DNA of 8,481 bases from Thermoplasmata archaeon (GCA_030064695.1 JASHYV010000034.1:1-8481), one strand, 5' to 3'. Counted from the first letter of the stretch, positions 1-7,570 are shown. The notes: a model not told the origin generated them from the sequence alone. Translations and numbers: made by a program.

Positions 1-1896
1 GCGGTGGGTGCAAAGCCCATTGCGCTCACCGATCCGCTGTTCTTCGGACCGCTCGATCTCGCGCCGGACGCGCTTCCGCCCGGCGTGAAGAGCCCGCGGT
101 ATCTTGCGGAGGGCGTCATCGCGGGGATCCGGGACTACGGGAACCGGGTCGGCGTTCCCACCGTGTCCGGTGGGGTCTACTTCGACCCGTCGTACACCGT
201 GAACCCGCTCGTCAACGTCGGCTGTCTCGGTTTCCTGCCGAAGGCGCGGCTCCGACCCAATCGGGCGGCCGCGGTCGGCAACCGGCTGGTCCTCGTCGGC
301 GGCCGGACCGGCCGCGATGGGATCGGCGGGGTCGCGTTCGCGTCGAAGGAGCTCACCGACCGCAGCGAGACCGAATCGCGCGGCGCGGTTCAGCTCGGGA
401 ACCCGATCATGAAGGAGCCGCTCATCCACGCCTGCCTCGAGGCGTTCGACCGGGGCCTGGTCCAGGGGCTGAAGGACCTGGGCGGCGGCGGGCTCGCGTC
501 CGCTACTGGCGAGCTCGTGCACGCCGGAGGGTTCGGGTCGCGCATCGATCTGGCTCAGGTCCCGCTGCGGGAGCCGGGGCTTCGACCGTGGGAGGTCTGG
601 ATCTCGGAGTCGCAGGAACGGATGATGCTCGACGTCCGATCGGTCGACCTTCCCGCGCTCCTCGCCATTTTCCTGCGGTTCGGAGTCCCGGCGTCCGACT
701 TGGGCGAGGTCACGTCCGGACCCTACGAGGATATCCTCTGGCACGGACAACCTGCCGCGCGCCTGGAGGTGAGGTTCCGCGTCGACCGCCCGCCGCTTCG
801 GCGGACCACCAAAGCGCGCGTCCGGCGCCATGGCTCACCGCCGAAGGTCCCGGACCACGATCTGGCCGGACTCTTTCAGGAGATGGTGCTGTCGCCCGAC
901 TCGGCGTCGCGCGAGCCGATCCTCCGCGTCTACGATCACGAAGTCCAGGGCCGCTCGGTCGTGAAGCCGCTCACGGGCCGCGTCGCCTCTCCGAGCCATG
1001 GCGACGCCGCCGTGCTCCAGCCCCGCCCCACGAGCCCGCGGGGCCTCGCCATCGCCACGGCGGCGCAGCCGTGGGCGTGTCGCGAGGCTCCCGCCCCGGG
1101 AGCGGAGTGGACGGTAGAGGAGGCCGCGCGGAACCTCTACGCAGTGGGCGCTCGGCCCGACGCGTTCTCGAACTGCCTCAATTTCGGAAACCCGGAAGAT
1201 CCGCGCGTGCTGCGCGACTTTCAAGAGTCGACGCAGGGACTGGCTCGCGCCGCGCGAGCCCTGGGATTCGCGGTGCCGTCCGGCAATGTGAGCTTCTACA
1301 ACGGAGGCCTCGGTCACGAGATCCCGCCGACCCCGGTCCTCCTCGCGACCGGGATCGTCGAAGATGTGGCGCACGCCGTCACGAGCGATCTCAAGTCCGA
1401 TCGCAATGTCCTCTATCTGCTGGGGACCACTAGAGCGGAGCTCGGCGGCTCCCTCTACGCGCGCCGGAATGGGCTCACGGGGCTGCGGCCCCCCCGCACC
1501 GATCCCGCGAGGCTGCGCAAGCTCGGAGAGGCGCTGGTCGCCGCGGGTCGCGAAGGGCTGGTTCGTGCCGCGCATGACGTCTCGGACGGGGGCCTCGCCG
1601 TCACGCTCGCCGAGATGGCGTTCGGCGGACAGCTTGGATTCGACGTCGACCTCGAGGCAGCCGGGCTCCCGACCCCGGGCCTCGCGCTCGTCGCCGAAGG
1701 AGGCTCCCGCTTCGTCGTGGAGGTGCCCGTCGGCGACACGGATCGCTTCGAGGCGGCGATGGGAGGACTCCCGTTCGATCTCCTCGGCCGGATCACGAGC
1801 GACGACTCCATCTTGCGGTGGGCCGGGCGCGAGCGGTCGCGATTGGATCTCCGATCGATCTATCCACGCTGGCGTTCCGGACTGGGACTGCCCTAA
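1..1896 (+). CDS. purL: Phosphoribosylformylglycinamidine synthase subunit PurL, 5' end cut by window edge
   Basis: PurL is the ATP-dependent catalytic subunit that converts FGAR to FGAM in de novo purine synthesis, working in the cytoplasm with PurQ (glutaminase) and PurS. The reading frame is open from the first base, and the visible protein begins inside the first AIRS-type domain ([14 protein letters not shown]), so about 100-120 N-terminal residues lie outside; the GTG at position 4 is internal. Visible family motifs in order are [15 protein letters not shown] (301-345), [15 protein letters not shown] (469-513), SESQERM (604-624), [11 protein letters not shown] (1171-1203), GNVSFYNG (1282-1305) and HDVSDGGLA (1573-1599). 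These cover both AIRS-like halves. The visible 631 residues plus the missing part match the usual 720-760 of the small PurL type; no fused PurQ is seen. It ends with TAA, 8 bases before dph6, which suggests cotranscription. The identification is firm. Confidence 0.96.
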   Translation, partial: AVGAKPIALTDPLFFGPLDLAPDALPPGVKSPRYLAEGVIAGIRDYGNRVGVPTVSGGVYFDPSYTVNPLVNVGCLGFLPKARLRPNRAAAVGNRLVLVGGRTGRDGIGGVAFASKELTDRSETESRGAVQLGNPIMKEPLIHACLEAFDRGLVQGLKDLGGGGLASATGELVHAGGFGSRIDLAQVPLREPGLRPWEVWISESQERMMLDVRSVDLPALLAIFLRFGVPASDLGEVTSGPYEDILWHGQPAARLEVRFRVDRPPLRRTTKARVRRHGSPPKVPDHDLAGLFQEMVLSPDSASREPILRVYDHEVQGRSVVKPLTGRVASPSHGDAAVLQPRPTSPRGLAIATAAQPWACREAPAPGAEWTVEEAARNLYAVGARPDAFSNCLNFGNPEDPRVLRDFQESTQGLARAARALGFAVPSGNVSFYNGGLGHEIPPTPVLLATGIVEDVAHAVTSDLKSDRNVLYLLGTTRAELGGSLYARRNGLTGLRPPRTDPARLRKLGEALVAAGREGLVRAAHDVSDGGLAVTLAEMAFGGQLGFDVDLEAAGLPTPGLALVAEGGSRFVVEVPVGDTDRFEAAMGGLPFDLLGRITSDDSILRWAGRERSRLDLRSIYPRWRSGLGLP

Positions 1897-1904
1897 CGTC
1901 CTCC

Positions 1905-2600
1905 ATGTCGAGCGCGCTCGTGTCCGGAGGGAAGGACTCGATCTACGCGGCCTACCTCTGCGACACACAGGGTTGGCCCGTCGACGAGTTGGTCACCGTG
2001 CGGCCCCACGACCCCGAATCAATGCTCTTCCACACTCCGAACCTCGGGCTGGTCGAGCTCCAGGCCCGAGCGTGGGGCAAGGCGCACCGGGAGGTCGAGG
2101 TCCGTGGCGAGGGTTCGACAGCGGAGGAGGAGGCCCTGGTTGCGGCGATGAGGCACGGAACCGGCCCCGTCGTGTCGGGAGCCATCGAGTCTTCGTACCA
2201 GTGGGCCCGACTCCTCCGAGCCGCCGATCGCGTCCACCGGCGCCTCTACGCGCCGCTGTGGCGGAAGGACCCCTCCCGGGTCGTGCGCGAGGAGCTCGCG
2301 GCGGGGCTGGACATCCGGTTCGTTCACCTCGCCGCGGAACCTCTGGGAGCGGAGTTGCTCGGCGAACGACTGGATCGCGCTCAACTGCAGCGGCTCGAGG
2401 CGACGCACGCCGGAGGCCGTGGCGTGCACGTTGCCGGGGAGGGGGGCGAGTTCGAAACCTTGGTCGTCGACGCGCCCTTCTTCGCAAAGCGTCTTGTTCT
2501 CGACCGCGTCGAACGATCGGGCACCGCTTCGACCTCCCGACTGACGGTGCGCGCGGCCCACCTCGACGATCGAGGTGACCCCCGGACCCGACCCGCATGA
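1905..2600 (+). CDS. dph6: Diphthine--ammonia ligase (Dph6-type PP-loop ATPase)
   Basis: This enzyme family uses ATP and ammonium to amidate diphthine, the last step in making diphthamide on the conserved histidine of elongation factor 2. The 231-residue protein opens with the PP-loop SGGKDS at residues 7-12. Further family motifs are SGAIESSYQWAR (91-102), PLWRKD (117-122) and GEGGEFETLV (178-187), the last being a C-terminal hallmark of this family. The length matches archaeal members, which lack the C-terminal RidA-like domains of eukaryotic Dph6. The frame is open further upstream, but ATG 1905 places the PP-loop at the expected distance from the N terminus. No clear Shine-Dalgarno is visible, so coupling to purL translation is likely. 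The stop overlaps the next start as ATGA. Identification rests on these motifs and is strong; activity on EF-2 is inferred from the family. Confidence 0.92.
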   Translation: MSSALVSGGKDSIYAAYLCDTQGWPVDELVTVRPHDPESMLFHTPNLGLVELQARAWGKAHREVEVRGEGSTAEEEALVAAMRHGTGPVVSGAIESSYQWARLLRAADRVHRRLYAPLWRKDPSRVVREELAAGLDIRFVHLAAEPLGAELLGERLDRAQLQRLEATHAGGRGVHVAGEGGEFETLVVDAPFFAKRLVLDRVERSGTASTSRLTVRAAHLDDRGDPRTRPA

Positions 2601-3361
2601 CCGCTCCAGCGTCGAAAGGTCGCCGTGCAATAGGACGGGCGACGAAGGCCCTAGGGGATCGTCGCGCGAAGCCGTCCGTCGCTTGGATCCGTCACCTCAC
2701 CGGAGCAAGCCCGCCGGAGATCGACCGGGTCCTCGCCGAACTGGACCGGATCGTCCACGAGGAGCTGGAGATCCACGCGAGCCACCAGAAGGGCGGTCGA
2801 GAGAGCTACGCCCAGATCCGTGCGCCGTTCGAACTGTACGCATTCACCCGCCTGCTCCGACCGGACCACATTGTGGAGACCGGAGTGAGCAGCGGTGTCT
2901 CCTCGGCCCACTTTCTCGCCGCACTCCGCGCGAACGGGCACGGCACCCTCCATTCGATCGACCGACCTACGCGGCAGCGCGGCCGGAGGCTCGCTTCGGA
3001 CGAGTCGCCGGTCTCCTTACCTCCCGGTCGGAGCACCGGCTGGGCGGTACCCCAGGCGTGGCGGAGGGGCTGGGACCTCCGGCTCGGACCGTCCGAGGAA
3101 CTGCTCCCCGGCCTGGTCTCCGAGCTCCCGTCGATCGGACTGTTTCTCCACGACAGCCGCCACACGCCGCCCCATCTCACGTTCGAACTCGCCACGATCC
3201 GGCCCAAGCTCCGACCGGGCTCGCTCGTTCTGGCCGACAACACGCGCTGGACCGGCAATGCGTTCTCGATCTTCGCGCACTCGCTTCAAGCCCCCGTGTT
3301 TTTCAAGGGTCACTCGGATCTGGTCGGCGTGCGAGTATCGAAAGAGGGTGCGTATCTCTAG
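2597..3361 (+). CDS. Class I SAM-dependent methyltransferase, substrate unknown
   Basis: The 254-residue protein has a Rossmann-type methyltransferase core. Motif I is VETGVSSGVSSAHFLAAL (93-110), which binds the SAM amino-acid part. D122 in HSID lies at the end of the next strand, where an acidic residue usually contacts the ribose. The string FLHDSRHT (183-190) and the following LVLADNTRW (210-218) resemble the HDS-H-T and LSDD-W motifs of the Methyltransf_24/CmcI-like group of small-molecule O-methyltransferases. Residues 1-90 form a basic, then helical, N-terminal region that may cap the active site. No signal peptide or membrane helix is visible. The start ATG overlaps the dph6 stop, so translation is probably coupled. 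Nothing in the sequence names the substrate. It does not look like Dph5, the methyltransferase of the diphthamide pathway, so a link to diphthamide is only contextual. Confidence 0.78.
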   Translation: MTAPASKGRRAIGRATKALGDRRAKPSVAWIRHLTGASPPEIDRVLAELDRIVHEELEIHASHQKGGRESYAQIRAPFELYAFTRLLRPDHIVETGVSSGVSSAHFLAALRANGHGTLHSIDRPTRQRGRRLASDESPVSLPPGRSTGWAVPQAWRRGWDLRLGPSEELLPGLVSELPSIGLFLHDSRHTPPHLTFELATIRPKLRPGSLVLADNTRWTGNAFSIFAHSLQAPVFFKGHSDLVGVRVSKEGAYL

Positions 3362-3424
3362 CTGAGATAGACTGCCCCTAGCTTGCGAGAGTTTAGGCAA
3401 ACTGATAGACGACGCACGAAAGAA

Positions 3425-3470
3425 GGCTTCTAGGAAGCCACCGATTTACGTCGCCCGTCTCAACCGGTGG
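3425..3470. repeat. Overlapping short inverted repeats after the methyltransferase gene
   Basis: GGCTTC (3425-3430) pairs with GAAGCC (3434-3439) around a 3-base loop. CCACCG (3438-3443) pairs with CGGTGG (3465-3470). The two stems share bases and would be alternative structures. They begin 63 bases after the methyltransferase stop. No T tract follows, so a terminator role is weak. Confidence 0.3.
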
Positions 3471-3563
3471 ACACCACGATTTGGCTTTCACGATGATGAC
3501 TCGGATTGCGCCAGAGCCCAGCACGGCGAGCCCGTAGAGGCACCCCCAAGCGGTCGAGGCAAA

Positions 3564-3602
3564 GGAGGGGGAGACGTCCCGTCCACAGGCCGACCCCCCT
3601 CC
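3564..3602. repeat. 8-bp perfect G/C-rich inverted repeat
   Basis: GGAGGGGG (3564-3571) is the exact reverse complement of CCCCCTCC (3595-3602), with 23 bases between. An RNA from either strand could fold into a very stable hairpin. It sits between convergent genes, where transcript ends or a structured RNA would be expected. No T tract follows on the plus strand. Confidence 0.4.
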
Positions 3603-3644
3603 AATGGTGAATAACGAATCTACCGCTCATCTCCGCCCACGGCA

Positions 3645-3671
3645 TTTGTCACCTTGGGCTTGTGAGACAAA
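3645..3671. repeat. Inverted repeat with a 2-base bulge
   Basis: TTTGTCAC (3645-3652) can pair with GTGAGACAAA (3662-3671) if two bases (GA) are bulged out, leaving a 9-base loop. This is the third short hairpin in about 250 bases of the convergent gap. Its function is unknown. Confidence 0.3.
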
Positions 3672-3776
3672 CTGAGACGAGGCCTTCGGTGTCGACTATC
3701 ACTGCGGCCGCGCCTCCGTAAAATCCTTAGACAAACATCACAGAGACGAGCCTAATCAGGTGAGGAGCGCCTTCAG

Positions 3777-3783
3777 AAAAAAA
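3777..3783 (-). terminator. T7 tract, candidate end of the leftward transcript
   Basis: Seven consecutive A on the plus strand give seven T on the minus strand, 260 bases beyond the stop of the last leftward gene. Archaeal RNA polymerase commonly terminates at such U tracts. Flanking GCGC/GGCGC could pair around the tract. No competing T tract of this length was seen closer to the gene, but the call is tentative. Confidence 0.3.
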
Positions 3784-4042
3784 GCGCATGATACACTCCC
3801 AGCAAGCGACGAGCGATGAAGAGATCGAGGCAATCCTGACTCCGGGGCACAACTCCGGTCGCGACGAGCTCGACCGCAGCTAAGCCCACCCCCTGCCTAA
3901 TCGGCAACCTGACCTTCACGAGTCTGTCGGATAGCTCACGAGGTCGTACGTGGAACTGTAGCTGGACATCACCCGTAACGTCATCGCGGCATTTTAGACA
4001 GCTGCGCCGGACCCTAACTGAGGTCTCCGAGTGGTGTCGTGC

Positions 4043-4600
4043 TCAGGCGCTTGTTGCTGTCACTTCGGCGGGGGCCTCGGATAGTCCGAGTCCCGTTCTG
4101 GTCGACAAGGAGAGTTTCCACTGAGGGCAATCCGGGTGTCTCAGAATGGAGCGTGCCTGGATGATGGTGACTCGATATGCGCGCTGAATCGACGGCCTCC
4201 CGTTCCGTCTCCGGCTGATGACTCTCCATCCTTGATGTTCCGGCGGCCAGGGCCCGGCTTCTAGGTCCGACCAGCGTCGATGCTCGGTGTGAATCAGGAA
4301 TCTGAAGGCTACTCCCTTGGAATCAATCGTAAGGCGTCGCACGGAACTCAGCTCCTCGACACCGAAGTCAACGCAAATCAAGAAGGCGATTATTCCAACA
4401 AGGCGCGGCAATACGTCGGCAGGGGGCTTGGGCCCCGAGAGATAGATCACCTCTAGCACGACTATGGGAAACATGCACACAATGACGACCTGGAGAAACT
4501 TGTCCAGCCAAGTCCAACCCGCTGTCGGGACCACGATTGCAGCGCTCCTCTCTTCTTCGCGAGGAGAGGAACTCGCAGTGGCACTAATCTCAAGCGTCAC
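4043..4600 (-). CDS. Small membrane protein, two helices plus soluble tail (module partner, copy 2)
   Basis: I do not recognise this 185-residue protein by name. After a polar N terminus (1-27) come two likely membrane helices at about 33-54 and 63-80. A soluble tail follows with SVRRLTIDSKGVAFRF (86-101) and RRWSDLEAG (108-116), the strand-and-W pattern of bacterial/archaeal PH-like domains that follow membrane helices; a possible C-terminal helix contains QARSILRHPDCPQW (148-161). The start is GTG 4600, whose last two bases are shared with the TGA of the 767-residue gene upstream (GTGA), so the two are almost surely translated together. No strong Shine-Dalgarno is seen. The layout matches the small protein at 6949-7569: helices, then a strand-rich tail with a W-[SG]-D string, then a helix. 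The PH-like assignment is an inference from pattern; the function is unknown. Confidence 0.75.
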   Translation of the reverse strand: MTLEISATASSSPREEERSAAIVVPTAGWTWLDKFLQVVIVCMFPIVVLEVIYLSGPKPPADVLPRLVGIIAFLICVDFGVEELSSVRRLTIDSKGVAFRFLIHTEHRRWSDLEAGPWPPEHQGWRVISRRRNGRPSIQRAYRVTIIQARSILRHPDCPQWKLSLSTRTGLGLSEAPAEVTATSA

Positions 4601-5619
4601 GACTCGGAATAGAGGTTCGTCATGTCATTATAGCCTGCCCATATACACGCGCCGCCCAGAATGAGTGCAACTAGGCCGGCACCGACGGCCAAATCTGGAC
4701 CTCCGCTAGCAACCCCATACGAGCCGGCTACCATGGCCAATACTCCGAAGAGTACGCCGAGACCCGCAAGTACAAACTCGGCTTCGTGCGCGACGAGGCC
4801 AGAGAAGAGCGACACCACGAGAGATTCCGCAAGAATGAGCACGAAACTGAAAATCCCGAATATGAATGCGATTGCGGAGTAACCCGTTGCGTCAGATTCG
4901 GAATCTGCGGCCTGCGACGAGTATAGGGCCACGAATCCAGAAATGAGGGCGCTGCCCCCAAAGATCGTTCCGAGCAACGTCCAGAAGTCGCCGGGGGGAT
5001 CAATCCAGTCTGCAACTGTAACGGAATCAATGTCTTGGGTCTCATTGAAAAGCCATTGCGACAGACGATCGAACGCCGCGACCGAGAGGAGGCTTGAATA
5101 GTCCAGATTCGAGTAGAGTTTGCCAAGCCATCCTGACGTAGAGGTTGTCGACACTATTGCGTCGAATAGCTTGACAACGAGAGGAAACAGGACGCCGGCG
5201 AGCGTGCCGGCCGCGATGTCCAGCGGTGCCGAGACCCCGAGGGCGACTTCTATCACGACGCCCAATGTTGCCGCGAGTAGAAGGGGCGTCGCCAGGACTG
5301 CGCCAAGTTGTGATATGGCCCTTGACTCAGCCCCTTGAGCGCCTTGAAAGGCACTGACGGAGGAGTTTGTCGCCGAGAACAGGCCGGTGGCCCACTGGTC
5401 CAGTGCGCCCCAAAACTCCGACGAGATTGGCTTCACGGCGGCTGCGACGGCTTGGAGAATCAGACTCCACACGAAATCAAGAGTATTGAGTAGCGCCGAG
5501 TAGAGTTCTCTGCTGACGCTCACTATCGTCGATGCAGTACGGGCCAGCAACTTCCCGCCAATGGCGGCGGCTTCAATCGCCAAATAGTCTAGGTACGTGA
5601 GTGCCGCCTCGGTAGCAGT
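4597..5619 (-). repeat. Diverged tandem duplication, unit 2 (C-terminal half of 767-aa gene)
   Basis: This stretch encodes residues 428-767 of the large protein and is paralogous at the protein level to 7571-8481. The match starts at the TEAA string and continues through the helical stretch and membrane helices to the stop. The nucleotide sequences have diverged, so the duplication is old or was brought in as two related copies. Each unit is followed directly by a small two-helix membrane gene. Confidence 0.7.
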
Positions 5620-6900
5620 CCACACTACAGAGAGAACCGAGTCGAAGGCACTGTTGAGTCCCTGTACCACGTCGGAGACTGAATTGACGATGTCGCCCCA
5701 GAGCCCCCCGGAGTTGGAGGGGGGTGGACCCTGGTAGGTCGGAGCGCCATAGATTCCCGAACCGAGGATCGGGGAGTTGGCGAGCGCGTTCGTCACTGAA
5801 CCAACGAGGCCCAAGGAAGCCACGACTGTGGTGTCGGTCTGGAAGGTCCCGTTTACGCCTCCTGTCACATTGTCCAGTAGGGCAGCAATCAGGAGATCCA
5901 GCGTCGCCTGGGATGTTACGTTGAGCGTGACGATCGACTGGAGGGCGGGCGGATTCGAGAGGTCTCCACTCGAATATAGATCGGGATCGGAAGGAACACC
6001 ACCGGAGTTGTTCGACAGCGTCGTGTTCGCCGCGGCGACCGTTAGGGCGAGGGCACTTTGATGCACGCTGGTCGATGGGGTCCCCTTCTCGCTGACGCTG
6101 CTGAAGTTCCCGGACCCGCTGCCGATCGATCGGTTCTGCCAATACGCCCCCAGCTCGTACATCGGGCCAGCACCCGAGCCGAAATCAGCGGTAAGAGTGG
6201 ACTTCGCGGCGGAGTCCTGGGCGAGGATCCAGCCGGTCGACGTGTTCGAAGCCACCCAGGGCGAGTGTCCCTCCAGGATCGCCTCGCCGAACGACGAGTT
6301 CAGGAACTGCTCCCGCGGGATCAGGAGGTTGTTCAGCCCGGGCTGCAGGGTCAGAGTGTACGAACCTCCCCACGGCTCGTGGATCGCGACCGAGGTGACG
6401 GCCATCGACGCGTTCACCAGCACCAGGTCGAACGACTGCTCTCCCGTGTATCGCTCCAGCCCGGCCGGGAGTCCGTTCACCGTCCCGTTGTCCGTCGGTA
6501 GCCAGAGGAACGTCGGGTCCTTGACCCCCGCGGAGACCACGCTCAGCGAGAGGGTGATCGACCCGTTGACCCCGAAGGAGTAGTGCGACGTCTCGTAGGT
6601 GATCGGATCCGAGATGCCGGCCAAGGTCGAGCCTCGGATCATATCATAGGTGATGTTGGCTTCCAGATATCCCGACACGGTTCCGTTGAAGTGGATCTCG
6701 GTGAGCGGTCCGGTCGAACTGGTCTCGTTGGCCACGATCTCCAGCGGCAGCGTCCCGTATTGACTGGTCGGGGAGACGGGGATCGACACCGTGTAGTTCG
6801 TGAGGGGGTTCTCTTCTGAATGAGGCTGCTGAAGATGCCGGCGGGACGGACATTGGAACCCCGCGCCGCTCCTAGTTTGAGGCCCGGGGAGCGTGACCAC
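4597..6900 (-). CDS. Large membrane protein with sequon-rich ectodomain (module, copy 2); family unrecognised
   Basis: The 767-residue product has three parts. Residues about 31-385 are polar and beta-rich, with 16 N-x-S/T sequons, as in archaeal cell-surface proteins. A proline-rich linker follows (GPPPSNSGG, 391-399). Residues about 400-500 are an Ala/Leu-rich helical stretch containing TATEAALTYLDYL (428-440). About six likely membrane helices follow at 537-557, 561-584, 638-660, 674-701, 707-732 and 736-757. The C-terminal half is paralogous to the gene at 7571-8481. The stop overlaps the next gene as GTGA. The start is uncertain: GTG 6900 is the first usable codon after an in-frame stop at 6919-6921, but residues 1-33 look noncoding and contain no signal peptide, although the ectodomain should be exported. 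The 5' end may be truncated or rearranged. A surface or envelope role is inferred; no enzyme motif is seen. Confidence 0.78.
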   Translation of the reverse strand: MVTLPGPQTRSGAGFQCPSRRHLQQPHSEENPLTNYTVSIPVSPTSQYGTLPLEIVANETSSTGPLTEIHFNGTVSGYLEANITYDMIRGSTLAGISDPITYETSHYSFGVNGSITLSLSVVSAGVKDPTFLWLPTDNGTVNGLPAGLERYTGEQSFDLVLVNASMAVTSVAIHEPWGGSYTLTLQPGLNNLLIPREQFLNSSFGEAILEGHSPWVASNTSTGWILAQDSAAKSTLTADFGSGAGPMYELGAYWQNRSIGSGSGNFSSVSEKGTPSTSVHQSALALTVAAANTTLSNNSGGVPSDPDLYSSGDLSNPPALQSIVTLNVTSQATLDLLIAALLDNVTGGVNGTFQTDTTVVASLGLVGSVTNALANSPILGSGIYGAPTYQGPPPSNSGGLWGDIVNSVSDVVQGLNSAFDSVLSVVWTATEAALTYLDYLAIEAAAIGGKLLARTASTIVSVSRELYSALLNTLDFVWSLILQAVAAAVKPISSEFWGALDQWATGLFSATNSSVSAFQGAQGAESRAISQLGAVLATPLLLAATLGVVIEVALGVSAPLDIAAGTLAGVLFPLVVKLFDAIVSTTSTSGWLGKLYSNLDYSSLLSVAAFDRLSQWLFNETQDIDSVTVADWIDPPGDFWTLLGTIFGGSALISGFVALYSSQAADSESDATGYSAIAFIFGIFSFVLILAESLVVSLFSGLVAHEAEFVLAGLGVLFGVLAMVAGSYGVASGGPDLAVGAGLVALILGGACIWAGYNDMTNLYSES

Positions 6901-6948
6901 AATCGCCGGTACGTCACATCAAATTCGGCCATCGGAACCGCAGATCAA

Positions 6949-7569
6949 CTACTCGAGGCCAAGCATGCGAGGTAGCGAGCGAGTCCGAGTGCCGGGATAA
7001 TGAACTTCGACAACATCAGGTGAGGAGGCACCTCTGCCAACGTACGCATCTACTGCCATTCCGTGATGCCGGGCCTCGTCGAGTATCCGTAGGTACGCTG
7101 CCTCAGAGAGGGCACAGGTCGGGAACCAGGAATGCAGCAAGTAGTACTCCGTGAGACGGCCGGTGGACGCCGGAGGTGCGCGCTGATAATTCTCAAGCCT
7201 GAATCGGACCTTCGGGTCTCCCCAGTTCAGTAGTCTCTCGGGCTTCCCCCTCCTCGCCAGACTCAACCCATCGTCAGTGAGCCGAACCGTAGTCAGGTCC
7301 GGGTTGGCGATGACGAATAGCGAGACGCCTATCAAGGTCATGACTGTGCCGATTGCGAGAAGAATAACCAAGGCAACTCCCGCGGCTGAAACGGCAGTTA
7401 TTGCATGCGCAATGTCGTCGAATTTGATCACAACCACCGCGATCATGACTGTGGCGATTGCCGTCGCGAACAATGCGCCCGCGACTCGCGGAGCTCGTCG
7501 TTGTCGAGAGTACTCCGCGTTCAGCTGGCTCAGATCAAATGCGTTCAGTGATCCTTCTCGTTCCGTCAT
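6949..7569 (-). CDS. Small membrane protein, two helices plus soluble tail (module partner, copy 1)
   Basis: I do not recognise this 206-residue protein by name. It has a charged N terminus, two likely membrane helices at about 30-50 and 60-88, and a soluble tail. The tail includes TTVRLTDDGLSLARRG (93-108) and LLNWGDPKVRFRLENY (113-128), comparable in position to the RRLTIDSKGVAF and RRWSDL strings of the 185-residue partner in the other copy, and a helix ALSEAAYLRILDEARHHGM (153-171). I chose ATG 7569, one base after the TAG of the upstream large gene. The frame continues to a TTG at 7593, which would overlap that gene by 23 bases, but the tight TAG-G-ATG spacing fits translational coupling better. 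A PH-like fold is possible but not shown. It probably sits in the membrane with its tail in the cytoplasm and works with the large protein encoded beside it. Confidence 0.77.
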   Translation of the reverse strand: MTEREGSLNAFDLSQLNAEYSRQRRAPRVAGALFATAIATVMIAVVVIKFDDIAHAITAVSAAGVALVILLAIGTVMTLIGVSLFVIANPDLTTVRLTDDGLSLARRGKPERLLNWGDPKVRFRLENYQRAPPASTGRLTEYYLLHSWFPTCALSEAAYLRILDEARHHGMAVDAYVGRGASSPDVVEVHYPGTRTRSLPRMLGLE

Positions 7570-7570
7570 C

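Larger units (their letters stand above)
3362..4042. other. Convergent intergenic region without a supported gene
   Basis: This 681-base stretch lies between the 3' ends of the methyltransferase (+) and the small membrane protein (-). Both strands carry frequent stops, and no reading frame has a recognisable product. A 31-codon frame (ATG 3788 to TAA 3883) and a 61-codon minus frame (3460-3645) are present but not convincing. Several short perfect inverted repeats occur at 3425-3671, and a T7 tract faces the leftward genes at 3777-3783. I see no tRNA, rRNA, CRISPR array or insertion sequence here. It is long for a convergent archaeal gap, so a decayed gene or a noncoding RNA is possible. Confidence 0.7.

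Noticed and set aside
835..1968. Long minus-strand open frame (377 codons) opposite purL
   Set aside because: Antisense frames stay open by chance in GC-rich coding DNA. The translation is Arg/Pro/Glu-rich with no domain, and the plus-strand PurL motifs account for the region.
3460..3645. 61-codon minus-strand frame in the convergent gap
   Set aside because: Arg/Trp-rich product without motif, no visible ribosome binding site, and it overlaps the strongest inverted repeat.
3788..3883. 31-codon plus-strand frame starting ATG 3788, acidic with a DEEIEAIL string
   Set aside because: It looks somewhat protein-like, but it is very short, the purine-rich sequence upstream is too far away (about 20 bases) to act as a binding site, and nothing is recognisable. 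It could be the tail of a lost gene.
3776..4042. Frame stays open for 89 codons after the TGA of the 185-aa gene and starts with ARHH, a string also present in the 206-aa partner
   Set aside because: The 185-aa protein has a plausible end, the four-residue match is in a different context, and the rest of the extension resembles nothing. Chance is the simpler explanation, though a premature stop cannot be excluded.
6820..6975. 51-codon plus-strand frame across the junction upstream of the 767-aa gene
   Set aside because: It lies antisense to two genes' ends, has no motif or good start context, and is within the length expected by chance.
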